DNA of 64,000 nt from Bradysia coprophila (Eukaryota > Arthropoda > Insecta > Diptera > Sciaridae), in contig NW_023503313.1 of assembly GCF_014529535.1 (NCBI RefSeq), forward strand, positions 1,290,796 to 1,354,795, in the 5' to 3' direction. The position numbers and the translations under genes were made by a program. Below the pieces are notes generated by a model. The model was not told the origin of the DNA. It worked only from the letters and a program-made list of their open reading frames with translations, and made no database searches. Shown here piece after piece: positions 1-13,446 of the stretch; the first letter of the stretch is position 1, and each line of letters starts with the position of its first letter.

Positions 1-2128
1 CGAATGAATTAGTACAGTCTTAGTCTCAAAACTACATGCGGCAGTAAGGTTCAGCCAACCAAAAATAAAATTTTGCATAGCTTGTATTCCAGATTCCATA
101 GCAACCACAATAGAATACTGAAATTATATTCTGGTGTAATTACGAGCCAATTTCGGGATTCAGCATTGTCAATTGGGCAAAAGGATGGTTAGAATTTAAG
201 GACAAGACAGCCGTCTCGTGGTGATAGTTTTGAAGTTACTTCTTCGTAAAAAAATACTGCGGTCGAAAACCCACCCACAAGAACAGTCACAATATTTTGA
301 CTTTGCATTTCATAATGATAAAAGATAACTCTCACTGTTTCTATCAAAATATTAGGCACGCTGCCCTCCACGTAACGCACGTTTTCGTTTTCGAAATATC
401 GTAGCATAAAATTAGCATTAAATAGTTTGATAATTTTTTACAATCAAGTCGAACGCCTCATATTAGTTTTTTTATTATTTATATTCTCTCATTGAATATC
501 TGAATATCTGAAGCGCGTCGAAGCTTAATTATCGGATTATTTACCTCGTCATTTACTGTAAACATTTAAAACTGTAGAATTTTAAAGCAAAAAACGTTTC
601 ACGGACTTTTAAACATTTTACAACCTTAATTTACCGCTTCATTTCAATCATTTTGTACCTATTGAACGTGATAACTAAAATAGATTAAAATAATTGCCCT
701 GTGTGTGTATATGATTGCTTCAGAATTGTACAATATCAGGGCAACATTTAAGTGCCTATCTAGAGCAATTTATTATTCTGTTACGATGATTGGGTGGATT
801 TAGCAACAATTCCTTTTATTGATGATTGTATATGAATTCAGTATACCTGTAATTGGCATAAAAACACGAAGGTTTCCATCTGAGACAAACAAAAAGCTGT
901 TATCCCCGCTCTCTCCATTCGACACGAATTTGTTTTCCATTTCTTTTTCTATCTTACTCACCTTACTCATTTCACATCGCCTAAGATACTCTGCAGAAAA
1001 AAAAAACTAAATTTGCAGACATGCAAAATATAGACGACCGGCCAATTTACTTTTACGAAAATAAACAGAAAACCGGTTGATACAGACCGATTCCAAAAAG
1101 ACTATTTTTTGCTAGCGGCTTAGCTTGTTTACTTTGCTGCGTTGTGCCCGATGAAAATATAAAGAAAATGCAATTAGCAGACATGTCGGTGAAAACATAT
1201 TTTATTAGAGTGCAAGCAGACGTGAACTCTGCCGGCCCATGGTATCGAGGAGCGGTTTATAAATGATTTGATTTGAAACAAATATTATGAATAAATTCCG
1301 CATTGAAATTCGATTGGAAATTCCGTGTGACCTGACCAGTGAACATTACGTTTGGATTAGTTGAAATTAGAATTTAAATAGTACTATGTGCAGCCTTCAT
1401 CTGGCTAGTTCGACCCTGGTAGTATGCTTATTTGTGTGTCCATATACATATGTTGCTAAACGGTTATATAATGTGTACATGTCGACATGTTAGATATTTC
1501 TTTCGATTAAATCTTACCGTCGAGACTACTTTCTCTTTTCTTATATCACATTCTAATTCCAGTCAAAGTATTGAATTGAACGAAAACCATTGCAAAATCG
1601 CTCAGAATTGCATTATATGCAATGGGAAATTGTAGGATTAATAATATCGATGTGCTTGTGGGATGTTTATACCGCTTCAATAACAATTGAGTTGTAGAAA
1701 TTATTGATCACTGATGCGATTATGATTTTGTGTGGTATTTAATGAACACAATGTATTGGATGTACAGTTCATTGGGTTTCCTTGTTTATGTTACGAATGT
1801 GATCGATGTGGTCACGTTTGATATAAACATTTTAATTTTATTTTTTTTAAATTTAAAACTCACATGGAATTAGCAATTAAAATCAGAGATCGATAATTAT
1901 GAGTTTGTTCTTTTTTTTTTCTCGTCGTTGTTTTTAATGATTGACGATGAAGGTCTTATTACGCAAGATGCGTTTGATAAAAATTTTTCTACGAGTTGTA
2001 TATCATTGATTCACCATCAGCCATGTATATATTTGTCATTGAAATATTATGAGTAACAAGTATCTTCTTTAGCATTTTTTTGTCATTATAATGTCGATTT
2101 GTAAAGCAAATCCATTCATTTGCAGAAA
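1..2128. other. Upstream noncoding DNA
   Basis: AT-rich sequence with no open frame that looks coding and no exon I could extend by splice sites. A 3' splice site (TTTGCAG) ends at 2125, four bases before the CRAL-TRIO start codon, so a 5' noncoding exon of that gene probably lies somewhere in this stretch; I could not place it. Confidence 0.5.
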
Positions 2129-3487
2129 ATGTCGAAGGGAGTCACACCGACCGATGACTACGTGTTCACGTTGTCCAATGAATTGAAAGAAATGGCCGAA
2201 AATGAATTGCGTGAAACAAATTCGACCCGTGATCATGCTTTGAAGGCTATGAGAGAATGGATTATGAGCAATCCCAGGATCTCGAATATCAGACTTGGTG
2301 AGGACACAAAGATCTTCTTTTTTTTTAACAAAGTTTTCGATGCACATGGGAAATGAACTCTAATCTTCTTCTCGTTCTTGATTTTAGATTCTAATTTTCT
2401 GTTACGATTTTTACGCTCAAAGAAATTCAGTGTTCCAATTACTCAGGAAAGTTTGGAAAGATATCTTTTGTTGCGACAATCATATGACGAGAAAATATTC
2501 CGGAACATGGATTACTTACTAAATCCGACGCAGGAGTTGATTACGAATGGGTAAGCAAGACCCGTTTCGATTAGACTGAGAAAAATCACTGAAGTTCACG
2601 GTGTTCATTCATTTATCCATTAGCTACATCTTGGCCTTGCCGAAACGGGACAAATTGGGGCGACGAATCGTTTTAACGCGTCCAGGTAAGTGTCAAAATT
2701 CAGTCAAATAACAATTGAAAGTCTAAGAATTCAATCGAAACTATTTGGCCAGGCGTTTTTGATCCCTACAAGTATGCAAACATTGATCTGCTAAAAATAC
2801 ATGGTCTCACTTACGAGGTGTTGATGGAAAATGAGGAAAATCAAATTCGAGGCTTCGTTCACATTGTTGACGGTTCCGGTGTCAATCTACCATATATGAC
2901 CATATTCACACCGAAAGAAGCTGTTCGAATAGTTAAGAACGCCGAGGTAAGTAACCACCTCGTGACTGTAAGAATCAGACGAATTCAGCCGTTCCTTACA
3001 GAGAACGTTACCGATGCGACACAAGGAGATCAAAGCATTCAATGTACACGGATCGATTAAGTTTGCTGTTGATTTTGCGTTGGCCTTGGTGTCGGAGAAA
3101 ATGAAAAATCGAATCAAAATCTACACTTCCGTTGAATCGGCCTTGAAAACCGTTGATGTTAATCTGCTGCCGAAGGAATACGGTGGCATTACTCCAATGG
3201 CAGATATGATAGGTATGTCAGACAGAACCGTAGAATCATAGAAAAACTTCTGCAAAAACTTTATCGTTCGTATCACTGTTGCAGCACTCTGGCAAAAAGA
3301 ATTAAAAGCTTCGAGGGATGTGATTTTGATGAATGACAAAATGCAGGTTAATGTCGAAATGTATTCAGCTAAAGCGAGACAAGGAGCTGTTAGCGCACTA
3401 ACCCAGCAAATGAACAACTGTGGCGCAGAACAGGATGCAAATCTGCAAGGTCTGCAGGGAAGTTTTCGAAAATTAGAAGTTGATTAA
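2129..3487 (+). CDS. CRAL-TRIO domain lipid-transfer protein (alpha-tocopherol transfer protein-like)
   Basis: Six exons: 2129-2297, 2388-2550, 2624-2685, 2753-2946, 3002-3212, 3285-3487, giving 333 aa with all junctions in frame. Proteins of this family bind a small hydrophobic ligand (tocopherol, retinoid or phosphoinositide) in a cytosolic pocket and move it between membranes; insects have many paralogues. The N-terminal CRAL-TRIO_N helix bundle is seen in [16 protein letters not shown] (about residues 57-72). The lipid-binding domain follows, with VHIVDGSG, the [15 protein letters not shown] stretch and LLPKEYGG near its end; these are family landmarks. Length is normal for the family. 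The start is the ATG at 2129 because a clear acceptor (TTTGCAG) ends at 2125, implying a spliced leader exon. No signal peptide is seen. Poly(A) signals (AATAAA) lie at about 3543 and 3577. It converges on the next gene, 355 bp away. The actual ligand cannot be told from the sequence. Confidence 0.93.
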
Positions 3488-3842
3488 ATTAGTTCTGTGT
3501 CTGTGTACGTCCAGCTTTAAATTTCAATAACGTTCTGTGTTTCAATAAAAAAAATGTTTCATTCAGTCGAAAGTTAAATAAATAATTTGGCCCAAGACTT
3601 ACTACGTGAAACCTGAGATCGAACGAAATCCAACCGAACTGGGATGACCTGACACCCACATTTATATAATAGTAACAAACGCACGTTTTAACCAAATTTT
3701 ATTTTTCATTTTATTTACCAAATATAATTTAAAGGGGACATCAGATACAGCTAGTTTTGACTATATCGTATGCTACATGCAATTATATAACAAACTAATA
3801 ATATTGATGCGGGGAAGATGCACTTTTATTCGGTTGTTAACA

Positions 3843-6800
3843 CTATCGTTTTGACATTGGTCGCGGCAGACAACTTATCTTTGAGGGTGGACGTAAACCG
3901 GACGGTTTCGCAATTCTCGACGGCTGTTGCTTTGGTTCATCATTGATCACATTATTACTGATGAATGTAGAATCTCCTGATGGTTGTGCCTTTAAAAATG
4001 GATGCAGGTCACATTAAGCATTCCTTAACGCTTTCGGTATTGGTTTTATGAAGAGGTCGAACAATGACGGAAACATTTAGGAAAGGAGAAGGACATAATG
4101 AGAAAGAGAGATAGAGAGTATTCAGTCAATATGTGAAAGCGGGGCATAGGAAATACCTATGGGAAAATGTATGTAACAATGTATTCTCGATTGTGACTGC
4201 CGATTGGGTAATGAAATCTGACTCGGGATGTGAAAGATGACAAAAGCGCTTCATGGAAATTAAATTACTGAAAGAAAACTCTCTAATAATTGGATCCATA
4301 GCTTCTCATGTACCCTGTTTGATTGATATGATCGATATGTATATGCCTGGCATATGTACAATGACAAATGAAAATGTAAGTCTTGACCCGATTCAATCAT
4401 GTTAGACGACGGCAATTATTTTTAATTGATGAAAAAGACTTCTTCCACAATGATTTCACCACAACAGCAATAACTTTCATGGAAAGCCGTCACATTTCCC
4501 ATACAAAAAAATAAATAAATAAATTGAAGGCAAACTGCAATTGCCTGGCCGACGTGAGCTATATATTGAGATATGGTTGTTATCAGCAAGCAGCCAGATG
4601 GAATATTGTCAATCATTTTATCAAAATAATGAAATTTCAAACGAGGCTGCTAAAAATAGCTTCCATCAAGATTCGTTCGTATGTCTAATCGATTCGTTAT
4701 TAGTGAATACAAGAAAAATTCAAATTTAAACTTCATTTCAACTCGAATCAAGTCATTTTTGCGGCATTTTACTGTTAATTCAAACGGTGTGCTGATACAT
4801 GTTACGTATGAATTACTGGCCGATGGCTTCAGTGCACGACATTTGTTAAGACGTTTGTTTTAGCACTTTTTTGTTGAGTGTTTCAACAAGGGTATGCCCA
4901 GTTTATATTGCAGCCACATGAAGTTGATTAATTTCTCTACGATGTAAACTTACTGGCATACAATACTATAGACCTATCCTCGTGAGTCTACTGCTCAGAT
5001 TATTTTTCGTCGTGAAAGCTGTAACATATGACATGGCCGAATGGGAGACTAAGGCTTGATTTCCACTTACCAAAAGAATACCCCGTGTAATGGACAAAAT
5101 TGATTTTTTTTTTGCTTCGTTTACTTGACTTCTCTCTCACTGAGTACGTTTTGTTGAGTGGAAACCGTACTTAATATACATGCGGGTATGGAAATAATGC
5201 GGTATCCTAGTAACTTGGTACGGACATTTTTTTCGTTCGCAAATAATGTCGATACCGGGAAATCGGGCCTTTGCTGAACATAACACTGGGAAATGTTTTA
5301 GATTTTTTGTTACCAGGAAATTTTTACTCGATTAGCGCGAAGAAAACATTATTTCCATGCCCGTATACGTGTGGGCTATTGGATTCAACATCGCGCTGAA
5401 GCAATGGCGATTCCATATGTTCGATTGTCCTCGTCAAAAGCGTTAAATAAAAGCGAAATGATGAAACAGAAAACGTTACTCACATTGTTCACTGCTTCGA
5501 ATTTCTCGACATCCGTGTTGTAACTGTAGTATCCTGAAGACGGCCTAACTAATCCAGACAATTTATTCACATTCGGCCGTGAATTAAAAACTGGAATCGA
5601 TTTTTGTATCACATTTTGAACATTCTGAAAGAAGAAAACAATTGAAAATTATACTGCAAAGCGTTCCGACTGTAGTCGGGGAATGTTCGTACATTTGGTT
5701 TCACATTCTTGGGCACAGCAGCTGGTCGAGTTCGTAACATCGACGTCTTAGGCAAACCACTTGTTTTATCTAAACTTTGCGTTGAACTGGATTTAGCAAC
5801 ATTAGCATCCGCTTTGAGCTTCTGAAATCCACGACTGTTCAGATTCTCCACAGACGATGATTTCATATATGAGTCGCGGGACGATACGGTGCTAATTTGT
5901 CGTGACTTAAGTCTGCTAACGGGTTCGATATGTTTCGGAGCGATTGTTGTTGTTTTAATGGGTGCCGGTTCGATAAATTGAGTTTGTGCATCGGTTATTA
6001 CAACAGCATTCACAGCTGGCTTTTTGAAGAGTCTAATAGTCTTGAATCGATCTCGATTGTCGTATTTTACGGGCTGTTCATCTTCAATCTCGGGCGGTTG
6101 TTTATCCGCTGGATCTTCGATCGGTGGTTTCGGTGATTTCTCTATTAATACAGTTGAGTTGCATACGTCATTGTCAGCATTATCGTACTGATGATTCGAA
6201 TTATTTCTTTGCGCCGATTGATTATTAAACGTTCGATTGCTATCTAAATGCACTGTTGTCGCCGAAATGCTTCGGTCACCTTTATCCGTAGAAGTGTTCA
6301 ACGTTACGTTATCGAAGAGTCGACTTCGTTTCAGCAACCGTTCATCCGGTATGGATTTGTGTAACGACGACACCAGTGACTTATTGTCACCGCTGTGATT
6401 ATTCATTTTCTCTCTCTGATGTTCCTGTTTTATTTCCAAATTTAACAGCGAATGTCGCTTCTTAATGTTGTCCAGAGATTCTTTCATAACTTCACGATTT
6501 TCCAGCCTCTTTGAGTTTCCCATGCGATCCAACAGAGTCTCAAAGTCTTCGTCGCATTTGTCGTCATCCAGGAAAATTGATTTTTCAAATTCTTCGAAAT
6601 TGACCAACGAATTCTGTTGTTCGTCGTTGGACATTGAACCTTCCATATCGAGTGGCATATCTGCGATGAACGTATTCGAGTCGTCATCGTGATTTGGTAT
6701 CTCCCCGAATAAAAATTTCTTTGGATTTATCGGGGACAAATTCGGTGGAGTCGCTGATCGGGCCGAGGTTTGGATTCGGCTAACTTTAGGTGTTGATTGG

Positions 6801-8612
6801 ACCACTGAAATTTGTATTTTTTTTTAGTTAACTCGACTGACAACTTTTTACTTACAAAACACTTACTGTTCAAGTTATCGTATTTATCCAATTTCCGAGG
6901 CACCACGAATCCCGTATGAGCAATCTTTCCACTTATCTCATCGAACGTATCATCAAATTTCTTTTCAAACGTTGAATTCAATTTGAACTCCTTTTCGAAG
7001 GTTCTGTTTGCAGTCGGCACTGTGTGAGTACAATTCCGCTCGTCTTTCGGCGATATTGTTATGTCTCCAGACACACTACTTTTCCGCACCATCATAGTGT
7101 TCGATAGAAATTCATTGTGCGTTCCTATCCGTTTGGCTGTTGAATTGTGTGATGTATCAGTCGAACTGGAACTATGTGTATCATCTGCTCTCTTCAGATC
7201 CAGCTCATTGAATTGCAGAGTTATGTCGTTGGCATTATTGATGAAGTAGCTAACGTTGCTGAAATCACCGCTGGTTATTAAACTGGTTGCATCGTCTGAT
7301 GCATACGAGCACAGCGAATTTGATGGCGACGAATCGATAATAAAATTTCGACATGACGATTGATTATTATCCACGGGAAATCCAACAGACTAGAGGGAGA
7401 AGTGTAAAATGAGAATTACCCAAAAAAAAATGACTTGTGACAAGTTGTCGTTACCTTCGGATAGTCCAGATCGGACAGGCCATTTGTGGTTGAGTTTAGT
7501 CTTTTCTTTTGTCTTGTAAATGTTCTGGTGTCAAAGTACCTTGTACCTAGAAGATTGAAGTGAATTGTAAGCTTCTGATGAATCAAGGGGAATTTATTCA
7601 GGCGACCGTCACATGGCAATGTACGAAAATAAAAATTGAGTGCAAATGGCCTAGTAAAATAAATGATTTTTCCGCAAGATTATCAGCTCTTGATCGATTC
7701 ACAGATAAAATTGCGATGATGGAAATAACTGTTTGTAATCACAGCAACTGCCGGCGATAAATTAATTTTTACTCTAAACCAAATCCAAAGGAAATCATGG
7801 AATTAGGAGTCGTTGCAAGAAGATGTTGATTTGAGATTATCAATTGCTTTGACTACTGGTGAGTGCATGTCTAAAAGACTCATTTTAAAGTGGGAATGGC
7901 GCCTAATAGTAGCCAAGGTAAAAATAATTTTGTTGAAGAATTTTTTAGAACAATATCTTCGACTATGTCCGTGTCATACCAAAAAAACTTTTATTGGAAG
8001 AAGAGATTTCCTTACAGATTCGTCGGTTACATTTTCTTAGGCCGACCGATCGTATTTTGATGCACAAAGTTCACCCTTTCCCATTCGCTTTGCAATTATT
8101 ATTTTTTTTTAAATGAATGAAGCACACACCTTTGTCTGACCCTCCTGAATCCACCTGGGAAGCCTACGTATTTTAAGCTCTTCAAAAAGAGGTCAAGTTC
8201 TGATTTATCAGGATTTTTTCAAAGGAAATCCATTCATCATTACCATGTTACAACAGTTGGTAAAGTAACGATTCACATGAACAGTAAAATGCAGAAAGTA
8301 AATCTCTTCTTTTTGTTCTAAAACATTTTGCCAAGTAAAGGTCGCGCTAAATAAACTTTGCCGGAATTAGAAATCAAAATAATATTTACATTCATTCTGA
8401 GCGTTAGTCGGAGCACTTTCATTATTTTTCCACTGTTGAACAATGTTCTGTATATCGTTGTAACATTCTTCCGAAGGCATACTGTAAACGACAAGAAGAA
8501 GAAAACCAAAAAAATCAATCCACAGAATTCGTCAATCGCACACACGCTCATCGATTACTTACTAAAAAGAATCTGTTAGCACCTCATCAATATCCAAAAT
8601 ATCATCATCCAT
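3843..8612 (-). CDS. Unrecognised 718-aa, largely disordered protein with basic SGL/P-rich tail
   Basis: Seven exons, read from high to low coordinate: 8612-8563, 8481-8390, 7546-7455, 7389-6867, 6804-5693, 5624-5484, 3989-3843; total 2157 bases, in frame throughout. I do not recognise the protein. It begins with the acidic MDDDILDIDEVL and is rich in Ser, Asn, Asp and Thr, with no evident globular domain. A short helical, charged part (NREVMKESLDNIKKRHSLLN) lies in the fifth exon. The last 150 residues turn basic and repeat a pattern: SGLPKTSMLRTRP, SGLVRPSSGYYSY, SGLRPPSKISCLPRP. Such Ser/Pro/Lys/Arg tails are common in microtubule plus-end and spindle proteins, so a cytoskeletal role is a guess only. 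The last exon rests on a weak acceptor (TTTTTAAAG) after a 1.5-kb intron, but its phase fits and it ends in a stop after a related repeat. The intron holds a small inverted repeat. Confidence 0.72.
5176..5370. repeat. Short inverted repeat in intron
   Basis: The arm GGGTATGGAAATAATG (5184-5199) returns in inverted order as CATTATTTCCATGCCC (5348-5363) with one mismatch. It lies in the last intron of the disordered-protein gene and looks like a small MITE. No target duplication was identified. Confidence 0.5.
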
Positions 8613-10050
8613 TTTATTGAAATATGCAATCGTCTGGAATTGGTAAAGAAAAGAACAGTCATGAGATCACGGATTATGGTCGCTAATTCTCTATGTTGAT
8701 CAAATGGCTATATATTATGAATCGACAAACGAAAATGAAAACATTTTTAATGACATCAATTAATGTTTTGTAATTTAGCTGGAACAACAAAATGATGTCA
8801 TTATGATCAACCGCCACGAAATTTCCTATGAACAACACTGTCGGTCGATTAAGTATTTTATTTTTAGGGCCATATGCTTAAGAGCCTCTCTTAAGAGTTT
8901 CAACATCTGGAATGTTTATTAACAGCACACTCATGAGAATCTAGTTTTTCCGGTGTCATGATTGTACATGGTGGACACAATGTCTGAAAACTATTTTTCA
9001 TTGGAGTTGTTTATGACAAGCATTCTATACTACGAAAGAAACCGAAACAAATTACGGTTGACATTGGACAAATTAATGTGCATCATCGTCAATTCTTGTA
9101 CTTGTTATCAATGATCTAAACAGCACAATAAAGTTCGTTGATTGCGTGTCTGGTCGAAGACAATTGCAATTCCGATACGTTGCGGTGGTTTTGCAATTTT
9201 AATTTAACAGTGACATAAAATCGTTATCTAACTTTGATAACAGTTAGTATGGTTCTTGGAATCAACCGGATTCTCGCCAATCGTTGGTCTTCGACTTGAA
9301 CTCAATATTATTTTAAGTCGAAGACATGATTCCTCGTCATATCCATTTACCATTCCAACAACAACTTAAGAGGTGTGCAAAAAAAAAAGAAACTTCACTT
9401 ACACCAAACCATCGCAAAAGACTTGTCATTTAATGCATGTGGGTTAAGAAATTAAATGTTTCCTTGACTCGAAAATTAGTTAGTCTTGGAGAAAAGCAAA
9501 CTAGTTTTTTTTTGTTCACTTCTGTATCTTAATTCGATGATTCATTTAATTTCAAATAAAAATCGATAAAACAAATGTTGCTGGCAATACAATTACATTT
9601 ACTATTATGGTCAACAATTGAAATCTTTGTTCGGTACACTTTTGTTATGATTACAAACGATGCATTTTAATTGCCAAAAGCAGCGGAAGAGATAAAGTGA
9701 AAGATAAATTCCTTTTATACATTGTGTGACAAAGTATAGAGGATGGGACGAACTGCAACATTAGTTAAACATTGGAAATATTGGCACTCACTGTTCAAAT
9801 TTCAAATTAAATTGGATGTGCAATCACATGTGACAGTTCGATAACTCGTTTGTATAACAAAAAAATAAAATTAGAAAATTAGAAATTAAAGATAGAAATT
9901 ACTAAACACAGAACACAAAATACAATCTTTATGCTGCTGGAAAATGTCACCTAAAAATGTATAAAAATGAAATAACGACATACAATCCAACTGTCAAATT
10001 CGTATATATTTTTTTCCTTTAAATGTCCCAGCCGAAAGAACTGATTGGAG
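8613..10050. other. Intergenic DNA without recognisable genes
   Basis: AT-rich, no credible exons. It contains one small inverted pair, GTCTTCGACTT and AAGTCGAAGAC, near 9288-9327. The promoter of the minus-strand gene starting at 8612 must lie here, but no motif stands out. Confidence 0.4.
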
Positions 10051-10410
10051 GTAAATTTGCAAAGTATATAAACACTGAAGGTAATGCAGACCCTCAGCGG
10101 ATCAGAGAAATTGCGAATCCAAACTTTCAGGTGAATTCATTTTCGTATGTTGTCTAATTTAGACTTGTGCAACATGACGGCCCTAAATCCGTCCAATTCA
10201 CCACTAAATACAACTTGACGCAAACGAATCTTATATGTGTGCAACATAACGCCGCTAAATAGTTCCAAATTTACCACTAGATGCAACTTGAAGCAAACGA
10301 ATTCAATACGTGTGCAACATGACAGAGCTAAAATTCACCTGAAAGTTTGGATCCGTGTGTAACTGTGGATTTGCATTACCTTCAGTGTTAATATACTTTG
10401 GTAAATTTGC
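10051..10410. repeat. Foldback element with internal 72-bp tandem repeats
   Basis: The terminal arms at about 10051-10088 and 10372-10410 are inverted copies differing at a few positions (core CACTGAAGGTAATGCA against TGCATTACCTTCAGTG). A second inverted pair around CACCTGAAAGTTTGGAT lies just inside. The middle carries three copies, about 72 bp apart, of a unit beginning GTGCAACATGACG (10167, 10239, 10312). No coding capacity; a nonautonomous DNA element. Confidence 0.7.
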
Positions 10411-11239
10411 ACGATTCATATTATATGTATAGTTATGTAAATAAACAGACCTGCCTATGCACAAAGTTTCATCTAATTTGACAGAATTGTTGGACTTATG
10501 AAATATTTTATTTGCATTTAAGGAAAGCAGATTTTATTCCGTCAATTGTAAAATTAGTAAAATTTCCGTTATAATCTTATATTTTGCTATCGGGACTTAC
10601 AGTTTTTTACACTGGCGATACGTCTTGCTTCCGTGGATTTGTTTGGCTTTGTACGTTTTTTTTAAAGTAAACAACCAAACGAACTAAAATTTTCTTAAAA
10701 TCTCATCTGTCCTACAGATGGGGTGGAGTGGAGATTGAAAATTTATGTAGATGGAATTGATGGAATTTTTATCATTTGCAACAAATTGTGGAAACCTTCC
10801 ATTCATAAGGGTTTTTTATTTAAAAGCGAAAAAAAGGCTGCAAAGCGCAACCAGTAAAAAACGATCCATTCATTGTCGACTAAGTTTTGAACTTACATTT
10901 TTTTGTAGAAACACTTGTAGAAAAAGAGCTATGCGAGCTGCGGAAGTTGCGGGAAATTGTAATAAGATGTCGTACATATATACATAATTCTGATATGCTA
11001 AAATTATTTCTTGTCCTTTTCATTCTTCAACGTACTTTCAAATTATTAAAAATTTCGTCATTACAAGCTTCAACTTTTACAGCACCATATTTAGTATGGT
11101 CGCACACGTCATATTTTTTACTCCATTACAGATCCGATCAATGCCGGGTAAACATTGAAGAGCCCAAAAATAGAAAGCGTTGCCAAACCGAGCTGACTGT
11201 TGAAATTAAACAATGAAAATAAAAAGCATTTCCGTTGAA

Positions 11240-12540
11240 CATGACCAAAAAAATTAAGACATTAAGACACTAATTTCACAAAAAATGTAATACAGCCACA
11301 AGGACACTTTAGTACCGACTGCCAAATTTAATTTTCTGAGGCCGTTAGATAAATTACATCTTGAAAGCTGGAGTGGTTTGAAAGAACTTGAAAAAGTACA
11401 CCAAAGTACACCATTAAATTCGAAAACATTTTTTGATTAGGTCGCTTAACTAACTTTTTCAAATGTGTGAAAAAACCTCCATGTAGACCCAAGTTCAGAG
11501 GGTGAGTCTAATGTCTTGGCCCAACTTTTTGTTGGGTTTATCGGTGTACTTTGGTGTACTTTTTGGAGCTCTTTCAGAGTATACAAGCCGCAAAATTTTA
11601 AGTTTTAAATGGCTTCAGAAATCGAGCGTGCGTTTTTGTGATTTTTGTAACGGAAACATTACAAAATTACAAAAACGTTGCAAAATTCCACTACACCAAA
11701 AACGCGGATTTGATTTGTGAAGCCATAAGGAAAGTGACAACTTTTTAATTGGTGAACTTTGAAAGAGCATGGAAAAGTTTACCAAAGTTCACCTTTGAAC
11801 CCAAAAAAAAGTTGGTCCGTCCAGGTGAACCCGGTCACTGAACCTTGCAAAAAACGTAATAAAATGCTAAATTCGCAAGGTTCAGTGACCGAGTTCACCT
11901 AGATGGACCAACTTTTTTTTGGGTTTTGGGTTTGGTCCGTCCAGGTGAACCCGGTCACTGAACCTTGCAAAAAACGTAATAAAATGCTAAATTCGCAAGG
12001 TTCAGTGACCGAGTTCACCTAGATGGACCAACTTTTTTTTTGGGTTCAAAGGTGAACTTTGGTGAACTTTTTTATGCTCTTTCAAAGTTCACCAATTAAA
12101 AAGTTATCACTTTCCTAATGGCTTCACAAATCAAAGATGCATTTTGTAATCTTGTGACATTACAAATGTAATCTTGTGACGTTTTTCGTTACAAAATATA
12201 CCACGTCATACGCACGATTTGTGAAACTATTTTGAAAATGGAAATTTTGGGGCTGGTATATTCTGAAAGAGTATAAAAAAGTTCACCAAAGTTCACCATT
12301 CACTAGAAAAAAAATTGGTTCATGGCCTCAGGCTCACCCACTGAACATTGGGGCCCTACAGTTACAGTGCAAATTTCGCAATTTTCAGTGACTGATCCTA
12401 AGGCCATGGACCAACATTTTTTTGGGTTTAATGCTTCGCGTTGGTGCTTTTTTTCATACTCTCTCAAAGTACACCAAATTCAACGATGCAAGTTACCTGA
12501 AGGTCTCAGAATGGGAAGATTGGCTAACGGTAGATAGGTG
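11240..12540. repeat. Composite foldback repeat with duplicated central palindrome
   Basis: The centre is a palindrome reading GGTGAACCCGGTCACTGAAC on one side and its near inverse on the other; it is present twice, at about 11812-11918 and 11933-12040, the copies almost identical. Flanking arms at about 11700-11815 and 12027-12140 are inverted copies of each other. Further out, diverged copies carry the short motif ACCAAAGTNCACC many times. No coding frame. It looks like a foldback element that grew by internal duplication. Confidence 0.65.
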
Positions 12541-12698
12541 CGCTTTTGGTCCCACTACATTTTAGTGAAATTAGTGGAATTTACTGAATTTTTCGTTTAA
12601 ATTCAACTAAAATGTTGTTTATTTTCACATCTTAGGTTTTGTATGTCCTCAACTGGGTTTGCTTTTGTTGTATTCCTGATTTTGAATGGTAACGAGTA

Positions 12699-13446
12699 AT
12701 TTCGCGCCGCGCGAGATTACACATATTATAGTGGAATTTCGCGCCCATACATTTTTCAATGGCTAACTTGATTTAGAGAATTTTTACGAGTACCTGGCGA
12801 TAAATTAGCGGTAGATTCAGTTGAGTATCAGGCACATAAATTTTGGAGATGCGAATTTTATTCTAACACCCAAGAGCTTTGTATCAGGGATACCGGTATC
12901 CTTAGAAAGTGTGGATTTTCCTTTTACAAAACGTTAGTATACCGGTATCCCAACTGAGATACACGTATTTTGTATCAAGGATACCGGTATCCCGACATAG
13001 AAAATGTGGATTTTTCTTTTACAAAACGTTAGGATACCGGTATCCCAACTGAGATACACGTATTATGTATCAAGGATACCGGTATCCCGACATAGAACGT
13101 GTGGATTTTCCTTTTACAAAACGTTAGAATACCGGTATCCCAACTGAGATACACGTATTATGTATCAAGGATACCGGTATCCCGACATAGAACGTGTGGA
13201 TTTTCCTTTTACAAAACGTTAGGATACCGGTATCCCAACTGAGATACACATATTTTGCATCAAGGATACCGGTATCCTTACTCAGAAAAAGTGGATTTTC
13301 CTTTTACAAAATGTTAGGATGCCTGCATCGCAACTGAGACGTTCCTTATGGGCGCGAAATTACACTAATAAAGTAGGAATTTCGCGTGGCGCGAGATTCC
13401 TACTTTAATAGTGTAATTTCGCGCATATACGGCGCGAAATTACTAC
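12699..13446. repeat. Satellite-like array of GGATACCGGTATCC palindromes
   Basis: Nine copies of the 14-bp palindrome or one- to two-base variants start at 12888, 12937, 12979, 13032, 13074, 13127, 13169, 13222 and 13264. Spacings alternate 53 and 42 bp (first spacing 49), so the real unit is a 95-bp dimer repeated about four times. The array is bracketed by sequence rich in TTTCGCGC/GCGCGAAA, at 12699-12748 and 13345-13446, which can itself fold. GC-rich palindromes are conspicuous against the AT-rich surroundings. Confidence 0.85.

Noticed and set aside
5930..7249. Plus-strand frames opposite the disordered-protein gene
   Set aside because: Antisense shadows of spliced minus-strand exons with consistent phases.
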